Assembly: GCF_028281305.1 (NCBI RefSeq) | Contig: NZ_JANQKD010000016.1 | Coordinates: forward strand, 62,001 to 126,000 | Source: Pelagibius sp. | Lineage (GTDB): Bacteria; Pseudomonadota; Alphaproteobacteria; Kiloniellales; Kiloniellaceae | Direction: 5' to 3' | Length of the DNA: 64,000 bases | Shown: positions 44,483 through 52,920 of the stretch, one piece after another | How positions within the stretch are numbered: position 1 is the first letter of the stretch | Layout: each line of letters starts with the position of its first letter | The notes under the pieces: model-generated | Database searches by the model: none | What the model was told of the DNA's origin: nothing | What the model saw: the letters and a program-made list of their open reading frames with translations, nothing else | Program-made: the position numbers and the translations under genes

Positions 44483-44686
44483 TTGACGAGAGTTTCCGGC
44501 CGCACCTTGGCCTATGCAGTGGTTTGGCCCTGCCTGTTTCTCGCCGCCTGTACACCGAAAGTACAGGTGGAGGCCCCCAAGGAGCCCATTACTATTAACC
44601 TGAACGTCAAGCTCGATGCGGAGGTGCGGGTAAAGCTCGAGGAACAGGCCGACAGGGACATTCAGAGCAATCCGGATATCTTCTGA
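44483..44686 (+). CDS. ynbE: YnbE-family outer-membrane lipoprotein
   Basis: 67 residues from TTG 44483 (AGGGGAGAACAG upstream; an earlier TTG at 44444 lacks one). The signal ends in the lipobox LFLAAC, giving an N-acyl Cys, followed by TPKVQVEAPKEPITINLNVK and LDAEVRVKLEEQADRDIQS, the YnbE family core. In E. coli YnbE caps YdbH at the outer membrane to complete the lipid bridge. The gap to ydbH is 152 bases. Confidence 0.92.
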   Translation: MTRVSGRTLAYAVVWPCLFLAACTPKVQVEAPKEPITINLNVKLDAEVRVKLEEQADRDIQSNPDIF

Positions 44687-44735
44687 CCGGCAAGCCCCAG
44701 ACCACAAGCCCCAGACCAACTGACCGGCAAGCCCC
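44683..44735 (+). repeat. Short direct repeats between ynbE and ydbL
   Basis: CTGACCGGCAAGCCCC occurs at 44683-44698 and again at 44720-44735, with a related ACAAGCCCCAGACCA between them; the first copy includes the ynbE stop codon. Confidence 0.7.
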
Positions 44736-44789
44736 GCCCCGACGAGCCGCCCGGCAGGCGGCGCTCCAAAACTCTTTGAGGACCACGGT

Positions 44790-45128
44790 ATGACAAGGTT
44801 CCGGATCTCCCTTTTCGCAGCGTTGGCGGCAGCGGCCCTGCTGCTGGCCGCACCGGGCGGACCTGCGGCGGCGCAGTCGCTGGACGATCTGCGGGCAGCG
44901 GGACAAGTCGGCGAGAGCTACACGGGATTGGCGGTGGCCCGCGATCCCAACGTGGCCGATTTTGTCGAAGAGGTGAATGCCAAGCGCCGGGCAATCTACG
45001 CCGAGCAGGCCCAGAAGACCGGGGCGACGGTCGCGGATGTCGGCGCCGTCTATGCACGGGAGATCGTCGAGCAGCTGCCGGCGGGGACTTGGGTTTTGAC
45101 AGACCAGGGAGAGTGGGTACAACAGTAG
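44790..45128 (+). CDS. ydbL: YdbL-family (DUF1318) periplasmic protein
   Basis: 112 residues with signal peptide LFAALAAAALLLAAPGGPAA, cleavage near AAAQ. The DUF1318 core is visible: SLDDLRAAGQVGESYTGLA, VEEVNAKRRAIYAEQAQKTG, and YAREIVEQLPAGTWVLTDQG. Third member of the ydbH-ynbE-ydbL set; thought to assist or regulate the YdbH-YnbE bridge. Confidence 0.92.
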   Translation: MTRFRISLFAALAAAALLLAAPGGPAAAQSLDDLRAAGQVGESYTGLAVARDPNVADFVEEVNAKRRAIYAEQAQKTGATVADVGAVYAREIVEQLPAGTWVLTDQGEWVQQ

Positions 45129-45192
45129 CCGGCATCTTCATCGGGTGCCCGCGGTCACCCCCCCCTTCACTCACGAAGCGAGATCTTGAACC

Positions 45193-46134
45193 ATGGGCGA
45201 GCCGAGCCCCCTTCCCGTCTCCGTGCCCGTCTCCGTGGACGAGACGCTGGACCTTCTGGCGCAAGGCAACTACGTCGGCGAACGCAGCCTGGCAACGGTT
45301 CTCTTTCTCTCACTGAAGCTGGGTCGCCCGCTGTTCCTGGAAGGCGAGGCCGGCGTCGGCAAGACCGAGATCGCCAAGGTCCTGGCCCAGACCCTGGGGC
45401 GCCGGCTGGTGCGCCTGCAATGCTACGAGGGGCTCGATGTTTCCGCCGCGGTTTACGAATGGAACTATCCGCGCCAGATGGTCGAGATCCGCGTTGCCGA
45501 GGCCGCCGGCGCCGGCGATAGGGCCAGCCTCACCAGCGATATCTTCGACGAGCGCTTCCTGATCGAACGCCCCCTGCTTCAGGCGCTGCGGCCGGACGAC
45601 CGCGGTGCGCCGGTGCTGCTGATTGACGAGCTCGACCGCACAGACGAGCCCTTCGAGGCCTTCCTTTTGGAGGTTCTCTCCGACTACCAGATCACCATTC
45701 CGGAACTGGGAACAATCGCCGCAGCAACGCCACCCATCGTGATCGTGACCTCCAACAGGACACGCGAAATCCACGATGCACTGAAACGGCGCTGCTTCTA
45801 TCACTGGGTGGACTACCCCAACGCCGAGCGCGAGCTGGAGATCCTGCGGGTCAAGGCGCCGCAGGCACCGGCGAAGCTGTCCGCGGAGGTCGTCTCCTTC
45901 GTGCAGGCGCTGCGCAAAGAAGACCTCTTCAAGCTGCCCGGCATCGCCGAGACTTTGGATTGGGCCGAGGCCCTCACCCAGCTCGACAAAGTCGCCCTCG
46001 ACCCGCAGGCGATCGACGACACCCTGGGCGTCCTGTTGAAGTATCAGGACGACATCGCGAAGATCCAGGGCAGCGAGGCCGCACGCCTGCTGACGGAAGT
46101 GAAGTCGGAGTTGACGGGCGCCGTCATCGCCTGA
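45193..46134 (+). CDS. coxD: MoxR-family AAA ATPase (CoxD-like)
   Basis: 313 residues. Walker A GEAGVGKT (51-58), Walker B VLLIDELDRTD, sensor 1 ATPPIVIVTSNRTREIHDAL, and the arginine finger region DALKRRCFYHWVDYPN. Length and the DELDRTDEPFEAFLLEVLSD stretch match CoxD, the chaperone that with CoxE (VWA) matures the molybdenum site of CO dehydrogenase. It is separated from coxSLM by the ydbH set and from coxE by two unrelated genes, both unusual. Confidence 0.9.
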   Translation: MGEPSPLPVSVPVSVDETLDLLAQGNYVGERSLATVLFLSLKLGRPLFLEGEAGVGKTEIAKVLAQTLGRRLVRLQCYEGLDVSAAVYEWNYPRQMVEIRVAEAAGAGDRASLTSDIFDERFLIERPLLQALRPDDRGAPVLLIDELDRTDEPFEAFLLEVLSDYQITIPELGTIAAATPPIVIVTSNRTREIHDALKRRCFYHWVDYPNAERELEILRVKAPQAPAKLSAEVVSFVQALRKEDLFKLPGIAETLDWAEALTQLDKVALDPQAIDDTLGVLLKYQDDIAKIQGSEAARLLTEVKSELTGAVIA

Positions 46135-46330
46135 TTCCGGCAGCAGAGCTGCAGAACGCAGACCTGCCCATCCCGCATGCGTCCCATCTTTGTCCCAGAG
46201 ATTGCAGAGCGCTCAGGAATCTAACCCTGGCGTTTATTAGCGTTTCATGTAAACGTAACACTGTAGATCTGCTTATAAACGAAGGCGGCGCGCTGGCCGC
46301 GCGACCCGCCGAAACTGGGGTGGGGGAACC

Positions 46331-46765
46331 ATGGCAGATACCTTGCTCGTCGGGATCGACGGCAGCGACGGGGGGGCACGCGCCGCAAACTTTGCCGCAC
46401 AGCGCGCCCACGACAGCCAGGCCCGGCTGGTGGTGGCCTACGTCATCGAGTGGTCACCTTACACCTTCAACACACCGCAAGAGAACGAGGTGCGCCACAA
46501 GCGCCGCGAAGAGGAAATCGAGCGCGCGGAGAAAGAGGTCATCGCGCCGGCCCTCGCGGCGCTGAAGACCCATGGTGTCGAGGCCAAGGGCGTCGTCCGC
46601 CACGGCCACGCGGCGGAGGTCCTGAGCAGCCTGGCGGGCGAGGAGAAGGCCAGCCAGATCTTCATCGGACGGCGCGGCCTGAGCAAGCTGCAAGCGCTCT
46701 TGTTCGGCAGCACCGCAGGAAGCCTGGTGCAGATTTCGCCGGTCCCGGTCACCGTCATTCCATGA
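46331..46765 (+). CDS. Universal stress protein (UspA family)
   Basis: 144 residues, one Usp domain: LLVGIDGSDGGARAANFAAQ at the start, VRHGHAAEVLSSLAGEEKA, and the ATP-binding G-2x-G-9x-G(S/T) region IFIGRRGLSKLQALLFGSTA. GGGGGAACC precedes the ATG. The 196-base region upstream contains a GTTTA/TAAAC dyad around 46232-46254 and a TTATAA box near 46274 that may belong to its promoter. Likely nucleotide-binding stress protein. Confidence 0.93.
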   Translation: MADTLLVGIDGSDGGARAANFAAQRAHDSQARLVVAYVIEWSPYTFNTPQENEVRHKRREEEIERAEKEVIAPALAALKTHGVEAKGVVRHGHAAEVLSSLAGEEKASQIFIGRRGLSKLQALLFGSTAGSLVQISPVPVTVIP

Positions 46766-46888
46766 CGAGACGCTGACCGGATGCCAAGGGTCCGGCCCTT
46801 CGGAAAAAGCAGTCGTTCCGCAAAACCACAAAACGGCAACGGCGCGCTGCAGGGGGACCGCAGCACAACGAGATAAAGCGAGGCTTCT

Positions 46889-48433
46889 ATGAAAACGTCG
46901 TTCCTGGCCTTCTGCGCCACGCTGTTCTGGGCAACCGCAAGCCTGGCCCAGGACGCCCCCATGAATCTGGACGAGCGGATCAACCAGACCATCTCTCCCG
47001 TCACCAATGCGATCGCCGGAGTGATCTTCTATTCGATCCCACTTTCCGACGACGTCAGCCTGCCGATTATCGTGGTCTGGCTGGTGGTGGCGGCTCTCTT
47101 CGCGACGGTGTACTTCAACTTCATCTCGGTGCGCGCCTTCAATCACGCCATCGCCCTGGTGCGCGGCGACTATGCCGATCCCAAGGACGCCGGCGAGGTG
47201 TCGCACTTCCAGGCCCTGGCGACGGCGCTGTCGGGTACGGTCGGCCTCGGCAACATCGCCGGCGTCGCGATCGCCGTTTCGATCGGCGGTCCGGGAGCCA
47301 CCTTCTGGATGATCCTCGCCGGTTTTCTCGGCATGTCGCTGAAGTTCGCGGAGTGCACACTGGGCGTGAAATACCGCAACGAGTACCCGGACGGCACGGT
47401 CTCCGGCGGACCGATGTACTACCTCAGCAAGGGCCTTGGCGAAAAAGGCATGGGCGGACTCGGTAAGGTGCTGGCGGTCTTCTTCGCTATCTGCTGTATC
47501 GCCGGGTCGCTGGGCGGCGGCAACATGTTCCAGGCCAACCAGTCGTTCCAGCAGTTCGTCAATGTCACCGGCGGCGAGGCGAGTTTCATGGCCGACAAGG
47601 GCTGGCTCTTCGGCCTCATCATCGCGGCGCTCGTCGGCGTGGTCATCATCGGCGGCATCCAGTCCATCGCCAAGGTGACGGAGAAGGTGGTGCCCTTCAT
47701 GGCCGTCATCTACTGCACGGCCGCGGTCATCATCATCGTCATGAACATCGACAAGGTACCCGCCGCCTTCGGCGCCATCATCACCGGCGCCTTCAACCCC
47801 GAAGGCGTGGCCGGCGGTGCTATCGGCGCGCTGATCCAGGGCTTCCGCCGCGCCGCCTTTTCCAACGAGGCGGGCATCGGTTCGGCCTCCATCGCCCACT
47901 CGGCGGTGCGCACCAAGGAACCAGTGACCGAGGGCTTGGTCGCCTTGCACGAACCCTTCATCGACACCGTCGTGATCTGCACCATGACGGCATTGGTGAT
48001 TGTCATCACCGGCACTTACACGGCCGGCGGCGGCATGAGCGGCGTCGAGCTGACCTCGCTGGCTTTTGAGAGCGCCTTTTCCTGGTTCCCCTATGTGCTG
48101 GCGCTGGCGGTGATCCTCTTCGCCTTCTCGACCATGCTGTCGTGGTCCTACTACGGCGTGAAATGCTGGACCTATCTGTTCGGCGAAAGCCGCTCGATGG
48201 ATCTGCTCTTCAAGGTGATCTTCTGCATCTTCGTCGTCATCGGCGCCTCCATGAACCTGGGCCCTGTGATCGACTTCTCCGATTCCGCGATCTTCGCCAT
48301 GTCGATCGCCAACATCATCGGGCTCTACATTCTCTTCCCGGTGGTGAAAGAAGAGCTTTCCTCCTACTGGTCGCGCCTGAAGTCCGGCGAAATCAGGAAG
48401 TACGTTCCGGGCGAAGCCGGCACCGGTACCTGA
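46889..48433 (+). CDS. Sodium:alanine symporter-family (AGCS) transporter
   Basis: 514 residues, about eleven membrane helices after a signal-like N terminus. AGCS motifs: [59 protein letters not shown], and [20 protein letters not shown]. It imports alanine, glycine or a related amino acid with Na+. Setting beside an Mrp antiporter-bearing region fits a sodium-using cell. A terminator follows; the upstream universal stress gene is 123 bases away. Confidence 0.93.
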   Translation: MKTSFLAFCATLFWATASLAQDAPMNLDERINQTISPVTNAIAGVIFYSIPLSDDVSLPIIVVWLVVAALFATVYFNFISVRAFNHAIALVRGDYADPKDAGEVSHFQALATALSGTVGLGNIAGVAIAVSIGGPGATFWMILAGFLGMSLKFAECTLGVKYRNEYPDGTVSGGPMYYLSKGLGEKGMGGLGKVLAVFFAICCIAGSLGGGNMFQANQSFQQFVNVTGGEASFMADKGWLFGLIIAALVGVVIIGGIQSIAKVTEKVVPFMAVIYCTAAVIIIVMNIDKVPAAFGAIITGAFNPEGVAGGAIGALIQGFRRAAFSNEAGIGSASIAHSAVRTKEPVTEGLVALHEPFIDTVVICTMTALVIVITGTYTAGGGMSGVELTSLAFESAFSWFPYVLALAVILFAFSTMLSWSYYGVKCWTYLFGESRSMDLLFKVIFCIFVVIGASMNLGPVIDFSDSAIFAMSIANIIGLYILFPVVKEELSSYWSRLKSGEIRKYVPGEAGTGT

Positions 48434-48458
48434 CCGACCGAGGGCCCTGAAAGCGAAG

Positions 48459-48484
48459 AACCGGCAGCCATCAGGCTGCCGGTT
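48459..48484. terminator. Bidirectional terminator between AGCS gene and small membrane gene
   Basis: AACCGGCAGCC-ATCA-GGCTGCCGGTT, an 11-bp perfect stem with a tetraloop, flanked by AA on the left and TTCCCTTG on the right. It lies between two convergent genes. Confidence 0.75.
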
Positions 48485-48511
48485 CCCTTGCGCCACGAGC
48501 TAGCCTCGGCG

Positions 48512-48775
48512 TTACGGCGCATAGCCGATCCACTTTCCGCGCCCGTCATAATCGACCGCGGCGGACGCCGCCGGCGCCTCCAGGACCTCCTCGTTGCCGT
48601 CCTGGTCCGCCGTGCTGAGACTGAAGACGAACAGGAAGACGAGGGCGAAAACCGCGATGCTGCCGACGATCCAGCGCAGCTTGCGCAGGAGGTCGCCCGC
48701 CCCCGGGAGGGCGCCTTCGAAACTTCCCCGGTGCCCCAGGGGATGGGGTTGAAACTGTTGCTGAATACTGGACAT
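48512..48775 (-). CDS. Small single-pass membrane protein, function unknown
   Basis: 87 residues. GGAG 7 bases upstream of the ATG supports translation. A cytoplasmic N terminus (SSIQQQFQPHPLGHRGSFEG) leads to a membrane helix at about 34-54 (LRWIVGSIAVFALVFLFVFS) and a short acidic, Ala-rich C-terminal tail ending DYDGRGKWIGYAP. No family recognised. Divergent from coxE, with 210 bases between them. Confidence 0.65.
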   Translation of the reverse strand: MSSIQQQFQPHPLGHRGSFEGALPGAGDLLRKLRWIVGSIAVFALVFLFVFSLSTADQDGNEEVLEAPAASAAVDYDGRGKWIGYAP

Positions 48776-48985
48776 GGGCTGTCTCCAAGCTGCTGCGGGG
48801 ACCGGAGCCGCAGCAAAGCCGCGGGACCTGCATTCCCAATCCCCTTACTCACCTCTTGACCCTCATGTGCGGCCTTAAGGCCTTGCCGACAAACGACTTC
48901 TTCTTATCTCTGGGATTAGTTCCGCTAATTCGCCAGGACCAATGTGCCGCTAGGCGGCCTCTGCCCGATCGGCTAGTCTGCGGCC

Positions 48986-50230
48986 ATGGAGACATTGGAG
49001 CCTCAGCCGGACCGGGAGAGCGGCCGTCTGGCCGACAACATCCTCTACTTCGCCCGCACGCTGCGGGCCGCCGGCCTGCCGGTGGGCCCGGGCAAGGTCC
49101 TGGACGCCATCGAAGCGGCGACCACCGTTGGCTTCGCCCGGCGGGAGGACTTTTACTGGACGCTCCACGCGGTCTTCGTAAACCGCCGCGATCAGCAGGA
49201 ACTCTTCGACCAGGCCTTTCACGTGTTCTGGCGCAACCCGCAGATCCTGGAGCGGGTCATGAGCCTGCTGCTGCCGGACATCACCCCCATGGCCGGTCAG
49301 CAGCCGGACAACGCCGATGAGCTCAGCAGACGCCTGACCGATGTACTGCGGCCGAAAGACCGGGACGACGGCCTGCCGCACGAGGAAGAAGAGCAGACGG
49401 AAATCGACGCGGTGATGACCTTCTCCAACAAGGAGGTATTGCAGGAGATCGACTTCGAGAAGATGTCCGCCGAGGAACTGGCCGAGGCCAAGCGCGCGAT
49501 CCAGGCCATGCGCCTGCCGATCATGGAGGTGCCGACCCGCCGCTACCAAGCGGCACGCCAGGGACAGCGCGCCGACCTGCGTGCCACCATGCGCGCGGGC
49601 CTGCGCAGCGGCGGCGATACCATCCCGCTGCGCTGGAAGCGGGAGCGCCGGCGCCACCCGCCGCTGGTGGTGCTCTGCGACATCTCCGGGTCCATGAGCC
49701 GCTATTCGCGCATGCTGCTGCACTTCATGCACGCCGTCACCAGCGACCGCGACCGCGTCCACAGCTTCGTCTTCGGCACGCGGCTGACCAACATCACCCG
49801 CCACCTTCGCCACAAGGACGTGGATGTCGCGGTCGAGAAGGTATCGGAATCCGTGGTCGACTGGTCGGGCGGCACCCGCATCGGCGCCTGCCTGCACGAC
49901 TTCAACGTCACCTGGGCCCGGCGCGTCCTCGGTCAGGGGGCCGTGGTGCTGCTGATCTCCGACGGTCTGGACCGCGACAATGCGGAGGGGCTTTCCGGCG
50001 AGATCGAGCGCCTGCACAAGTCCTGCCGCCGCCTTATTTGGCTCAATCCGCTCTTGCGATACGAGGCCTATGAGCCAAGATCTATGGGAGCCAAGGCAAT
50101 GATCGATCACGTCGACGATTTCCGCACTATCCACAACCTCGAGAGCCTCAGCGAGCTCTCCGCGGTGTTGAGCCATGCGCCCCAGCGCCGCGAAGAAGGA
50201 TTGACCTCATGGCAGAGCAAGCAAGCCTGA
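48986..50230 (+). CDS. coxE: VWA-domain protein, CoxE-like
   Basis: 414 residues. An N-terminal helical region (SGRLADNILYFARTLRAAGL, QQELFDQAFHVFWRNPQIL) precedes the von Willebrand A domain with the metal-ion site LVVLCDISGSMSRYSRMLL, and VSESVVDWSGGTRIGACLH. CoxE works with the MoxR ATPase CoxD to insert or sulfurate the molybdenum/copper site of CO dehydrogenase. Its last 22 bases overlap the first XdhC-family gene, linking it to the cofactor-maturation genes that follow. Confidence 0.93.
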   Translation: METLEPQPDRESGRLADNILYFARTLRAAGLPVGPGKVLDAIEAATTVGFARREDFYWTLHAVFVNRRDQQELFDQAFHVFWRNPQILERVMSLLLPDITPMAGQQPDNADELSRRLTDVLRPKDRDDGLPHEEEEQTEIDAVMTFSNKEVLQEIDFEKMSAEELAEAKRAIQAMRLPIMEVPTRRYQAARQGQRADLRATMRAGLRSGGDTIPLRWKRERRRHPPLVVLCDISGSMSRYSRMLLHFMHAVTSDRDRVHSFVFGTRLTNITRHLRHKDVDVAVEKVSESVVDWSGGTRIGACLHDFNVTWARRVLGQGAVVLLISDGLDRDNAEGLSGEIERLHKSCRRLIWLNPLLRYEAYEPRSMGAKAMIDHVDDFRTIHNLESLSELSAVLSHAPQRREEGLTSWQSKQA

Positions 50231-50550
50231 CACCGCGCGGCGAAGACCTTCTTGCCGAGGCCCTGCGCTGGCGCAACGAGGGTCACACGGTGGCGCTGGC
50301 CACCGTCGTCTCGACCTGGGGTTCCTCGCCGCGGCCCGTCGGGAGCCAGTTGATCGTTGACGACAAGCTGCGGCTGCAAGGCTCCGTTTCCGGCGGCTGC
50401 ATCGAAGGCGCCGTCGTCCACGAAGCCCAGCAGATCATGGCCGGCGCTCCGCCCAAGCTGCTGGAGTTCGGGGTTTCCGACGAGCAGGCCTGGGAAGTGG
50501 GCCTGGCCTGCGGCGGGACCATCCGCGTCTTTGTCGAGGCTGTTGAATGA
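50209..50550 (+). CDS. XdhC/CoxI-family protein, N-terminal domain type
   Basis: 113 residues: a single XdhC_CoxI domain (EALRWRNEGHTVALATVVST, WGSSPRPVGSQLIVDDKLRL, GSVSGGCIEGAVVHEAQQI, and VGLACGGTIRVFVEAVE). XdhC-type chaperones bind molybdopterin cofactor, promote sulfuration and hand it to the apoenzyme. In many bacteria this domain is fused to the Rossmann domain encoded by the next gene; here the two are separate, with ATGA overlap. Confidence 0.92.
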   Translation: MAEQASLTPRGEDLLAEALRWRNEGHTVALATVVSTWGSSPRPVGSQLIVDDKLRLQGSVSGGCIEGAVVHEAQQIMAGAPPKLLEFGVSDEQAWEVGLACGGTIRVFVEAVE

Positions 50551-51287
50551 AGCGCGCCCTTCTGGAAGCCCTACAGACCGCCCGCGCGGAAAAACGGCCG
50601 ACGGCGCTGGTCACAGATCTCACCGGCGGCCGGCAGGCGTTGATGATTGCCGGCACCCATCAGGGCGACCTGGCGCTTTCGGACGACCTGCGGGCAGCGG
50701 TGGAGGAGGCCATCCGAGCCGACCGCAGCGGGCCGCTTGCGGCCGACGAGAACCTCTTCGTCCATGTCCACAATCCGCCGCTGCGCCTGATTGTGGTCGG
50801 CGCGGTCCACATCAGCCAGGCCCTCGTCCCCATGGCGCAGCTTGCGGGCTATGAGGTTCTTGTGGTCGACCCCCGCAAGGCCTGGGCCAATGCCGAGCGT
50901 TTTCCGGACGTGGCCCTGGTGGACGGCTGGCCGGACGAGGCCCTGCGCAACCTCGACCCGGATCACCGCAGCGCCGTGGTGGTCCTGACCCATGACCCCA
51001 AGCTGGACGACCCTGCCCTCGGCGTGGCGCTCGCCTCGCCCGCTTTCTATATCGGAGCGCTGGGCAGCAAGAAAACCCATGGCAAGCGGCTCGAGCGCCT
51101 CCGCGAGGCCGAGGTAGACGACAGCGCCCTGGCGCGCATCCACGGCCCCATCGGTCTGGCGATCGGCGCCAAGAGCCCGGCGGAGATCTCCATCGCCATT
51201 CTCGCCCAGATGACCCAGGCGCTGCACGGGGCGCCGCCCCTGGTGCGCGCCGTCCCGCCGGACCCCGGCGCCGTGGCCGCACAATGA
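50547..51287 (+). CDS. XdhC-family protein with Rossmann domain (CoxF-like)
   Basis: 246 residues. A degenerate N-terminal part precedes the XdhC Rossmann domain: LRLIVVGAVHISQALVPMAQ, YEVLVVDPRKAWANAERFP, AVVVLTHDPKLDDPALGVAL, YIGALGSKKTHGKRLERLRE, and IHGPIGLAIGAKSPAEISIA. Functions with the preceding domain protein in loading the molybdenum cofactor onto the hydroxylase. Overlaps both neighbours by 4 bases. Confidence 0.93.
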   Translation: MKRALLEALQTARAEKRPTALVTDLTGGRQALMIAGTHQGDLALSDDLRAAVEEAIRADRSGPLAADENLFVHVHNPPLRLIVVGAVHISQALVPMAQLAGYEVLVVDPRKAWANAERFPDVALVDGWPDEALRNLDPDHRSAVVVLTHDPKLDDPALGVALASPAFYIGALGSKKTHGKRLERLREAEVDDSALARIHGPIGLAIGAKSPAEISIAILAQMTQALHGAPPLVRAVPPDPGAVAAQ

Positions 51288-52906
51288 TTTTCGGCGACCT
51301 GCCCGTCGACGACGCGGTCGGCGCGATCCTGGCCCATTCGATCAAGGCGCCGGGCATCGCCTACAAGAAGGGGCGCCGTCTCTCCGAAGCTGACGTCACA
51401 AGTCTGCGCGAAGCCCAGGTCCACCGGATCGTCGCCGCGCAGCTTGAGGACAACGAGATCCACGAGGACGAGGCGGCCTCCGCCCTGGCGGGGGCCGTCT
51501 GCGGCGAGGGCCTGACCGCCAGCGCCAGCTTCACCGGCCGCTGCAACCTGATGGTCCAGGCCCGGGGCGTGCTGGTGGCCGAACGCGAGCGCATCGACGC
51601 CCTGAACCTGGTCGACGAGTCGGTCACGCTCGCCACCCTGCCCCCTTACGATCTGGTCGACCCCCGGCAGATGGCGGCGACCATAAAGATCATTCCTTTC
51701 GCCATCACCCGGCACGTGCTGGAGGCCTGCCTGGCCGTCGCCTGCCGGCAAGGGCCGATGATCCACGTCGAAGCCCTTAAGCCACGCAAGGTGGGGCTCA
51801 TCCAGACAAGCCTCTCCGGCACCAAGGACAAGCTGCTGGACAAGACGCGGGACGTGGCAAACCAGCGCCTGGCGATGCTGGACTGCGAGCCGGCTGTCGA
51901 GCGGCGCTGCCCGCACACCGAAGCAGCCGTGGCCGAGCAGTTGATCCGGCTGGAGCAAGACGGCTGCGACATCGTCCTGATGTCCGGGGCCTCGGCCATC
52001 GTCGACCGGCGTGACGTGCTGCCTGCCGGCCTCTCCGCCGCCGGCGGCGCGGTCGACCACTTCGGCATGCCGGTCGATCCCGGGAACCTGATGATGGTCG
52101 GCAAGCTGCGCAACTGCGCCGTGATCGGGCTGCCGGGCTGCGCCCGCTCGCCCAAGCTGAACGGCTTCGACTGGGTCCTGCAGCGCCTCGTCGCCGGCAT
52201 CGAAACCACGCCCAAGGACATCATGCGCATGGGCGCCGGCGGCCTCTTGAAGGAGATCGCCAGCCGTCCCCTCCCCCGGGCCGAGGCAGTGGAGACTGAG
52301 ACCGGGCCACCGCGGGCGCCTCGGGTTGCTGCGCTTATGCTCGCCGCCGGTCAGTCGCGCCGCATGGGCAAGGACAACAAACTGCTGCTGCCGGTCGACG
52401 GCAAACCCATGGTCGCCCATGTGGCAGAGTGTCTGCTGACCTCCCAGGCCAGGCCCCTGGCGGTGGTGACCGGCCATGACTATGCGGCCGTCGAGGCGGC
52501 GCTGCCGGAGGGGCGCTTCACCCTGGCGCACAACCCGGACTATGCCAGCGGGCTCGCCTCCTCCCTGCACCGCGGCCTCGCCGCTCTCCCGGACGACATC
52601 GACGGTGTGCTTGTCTGCCTCGGCGACATGCCCCGCGTCTCGCCGCAGATCGTCGACCGCCTGATCGCCGCCTTCAACCCGTTGGAAGGGCGCGCCATCT
52701 GCGTGCCGACCTGGCAGGGCAAGCGCGGCAACCCTGTTCTCTTCGCCCGGCGCTTCTTCGCCGAGATGCAGGAGGTCGCCGGTGACGTCGGCGCCCGCGC
52801 CCTGATCGGCGAGCATGCGGAGGTGGTCTGCGAGGTGCCGATGGACGACGACGCCGTGCTGGTCGACATCGACACGCCCGAGGCGCTGCAGGCCCTCGGC
52901 GGCTAG
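51284..52906 (+). CDS. Fused molybdopterin-binding / MocA-like cytidylyltransferase
   Basis: 540 residues, two enzymes in one. Residues 1 to about 340 form a MoaB/MogA-like molybdopterin-binding module (GRCNLMVQARGVLVAERERI, GCDIVLMSGASAIVDRRDVL, GCARSPKLNGFDWVLQRLV). From about 348 a nucleotidyltransferase domain follows: ALMLAAGQSRRMGKDNKLLL, GVLVCLGDMPRVSPQIVDRL, and GKRGNPVLFARRFFAEM. MocA makes molybdopterin cytosine dinucleotide, the cofactor form used by CoxL-type enzymes, so the fusion supplies the right cofactor for this cluster. Ends 14 bases before the convergent hydrolase gene. Confidence 0.9.
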   Translation: MIFGDLPVDDAVGAILAHSIKAPGIAYKKGRRLSEADVTSLREAQVHRIVAAQLEDNEIHEDEAASALAGAVCGEGLTASASFTGRCNLMVQARGVLVAERERIDALNLVDESVTLATLPPYDLVDPRQMAATIKIIPFAITRHVLEACLAVACRQGPMIHVEALKPRKVGLIQTSLSGTKDKLLDKTRDVANQRLAMLDCEPAVERRCPHTEAAVAEQLIRLEQDGCDIVLMSGASAIVDRRDVLPAGLSAAGGAVDHFGMPVDPGNLMMVGKLRNCAVIGLPGCARSPKLNGFDWVLQRLVAGIETTPKDIMRMGAGGLLKEIASRPLPRAEAVETETGPPRAPRVAALMLAAGQSRRMGKDNKLLLPVDGKPMVAHVAECLLTSQARPLAVVTGHDYAAVEAALPEGRFTLAHNPDYASGLASSLHRGLAALPDDIDGVLVCLGDMPRVSPQIVDRLIAAFNPLEGRAICVPTWQGKRGNPVLFARRFFAEMQEVAGDVGARALIGEHAEVVCEVPMDDDAVLVDIDTPEALQALGG

Positions 52907-52920
52907 GAGACGCCTATCCC

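Noticed and set aside
46201-46330. Dyad GTTTA...TAAAC upstream of the universal stress gene as an FNR or similar site
   Set aside because: It does not match the TTGAT-N4-ATCAA consensus and the arms are only five bases, so no regulator can be assigned.
46454-48496. 680-codon open frame opposite the AGCS transporter gene
   Set aside because: Antisense shadow; low-complexity His/Asp/Gly composition.
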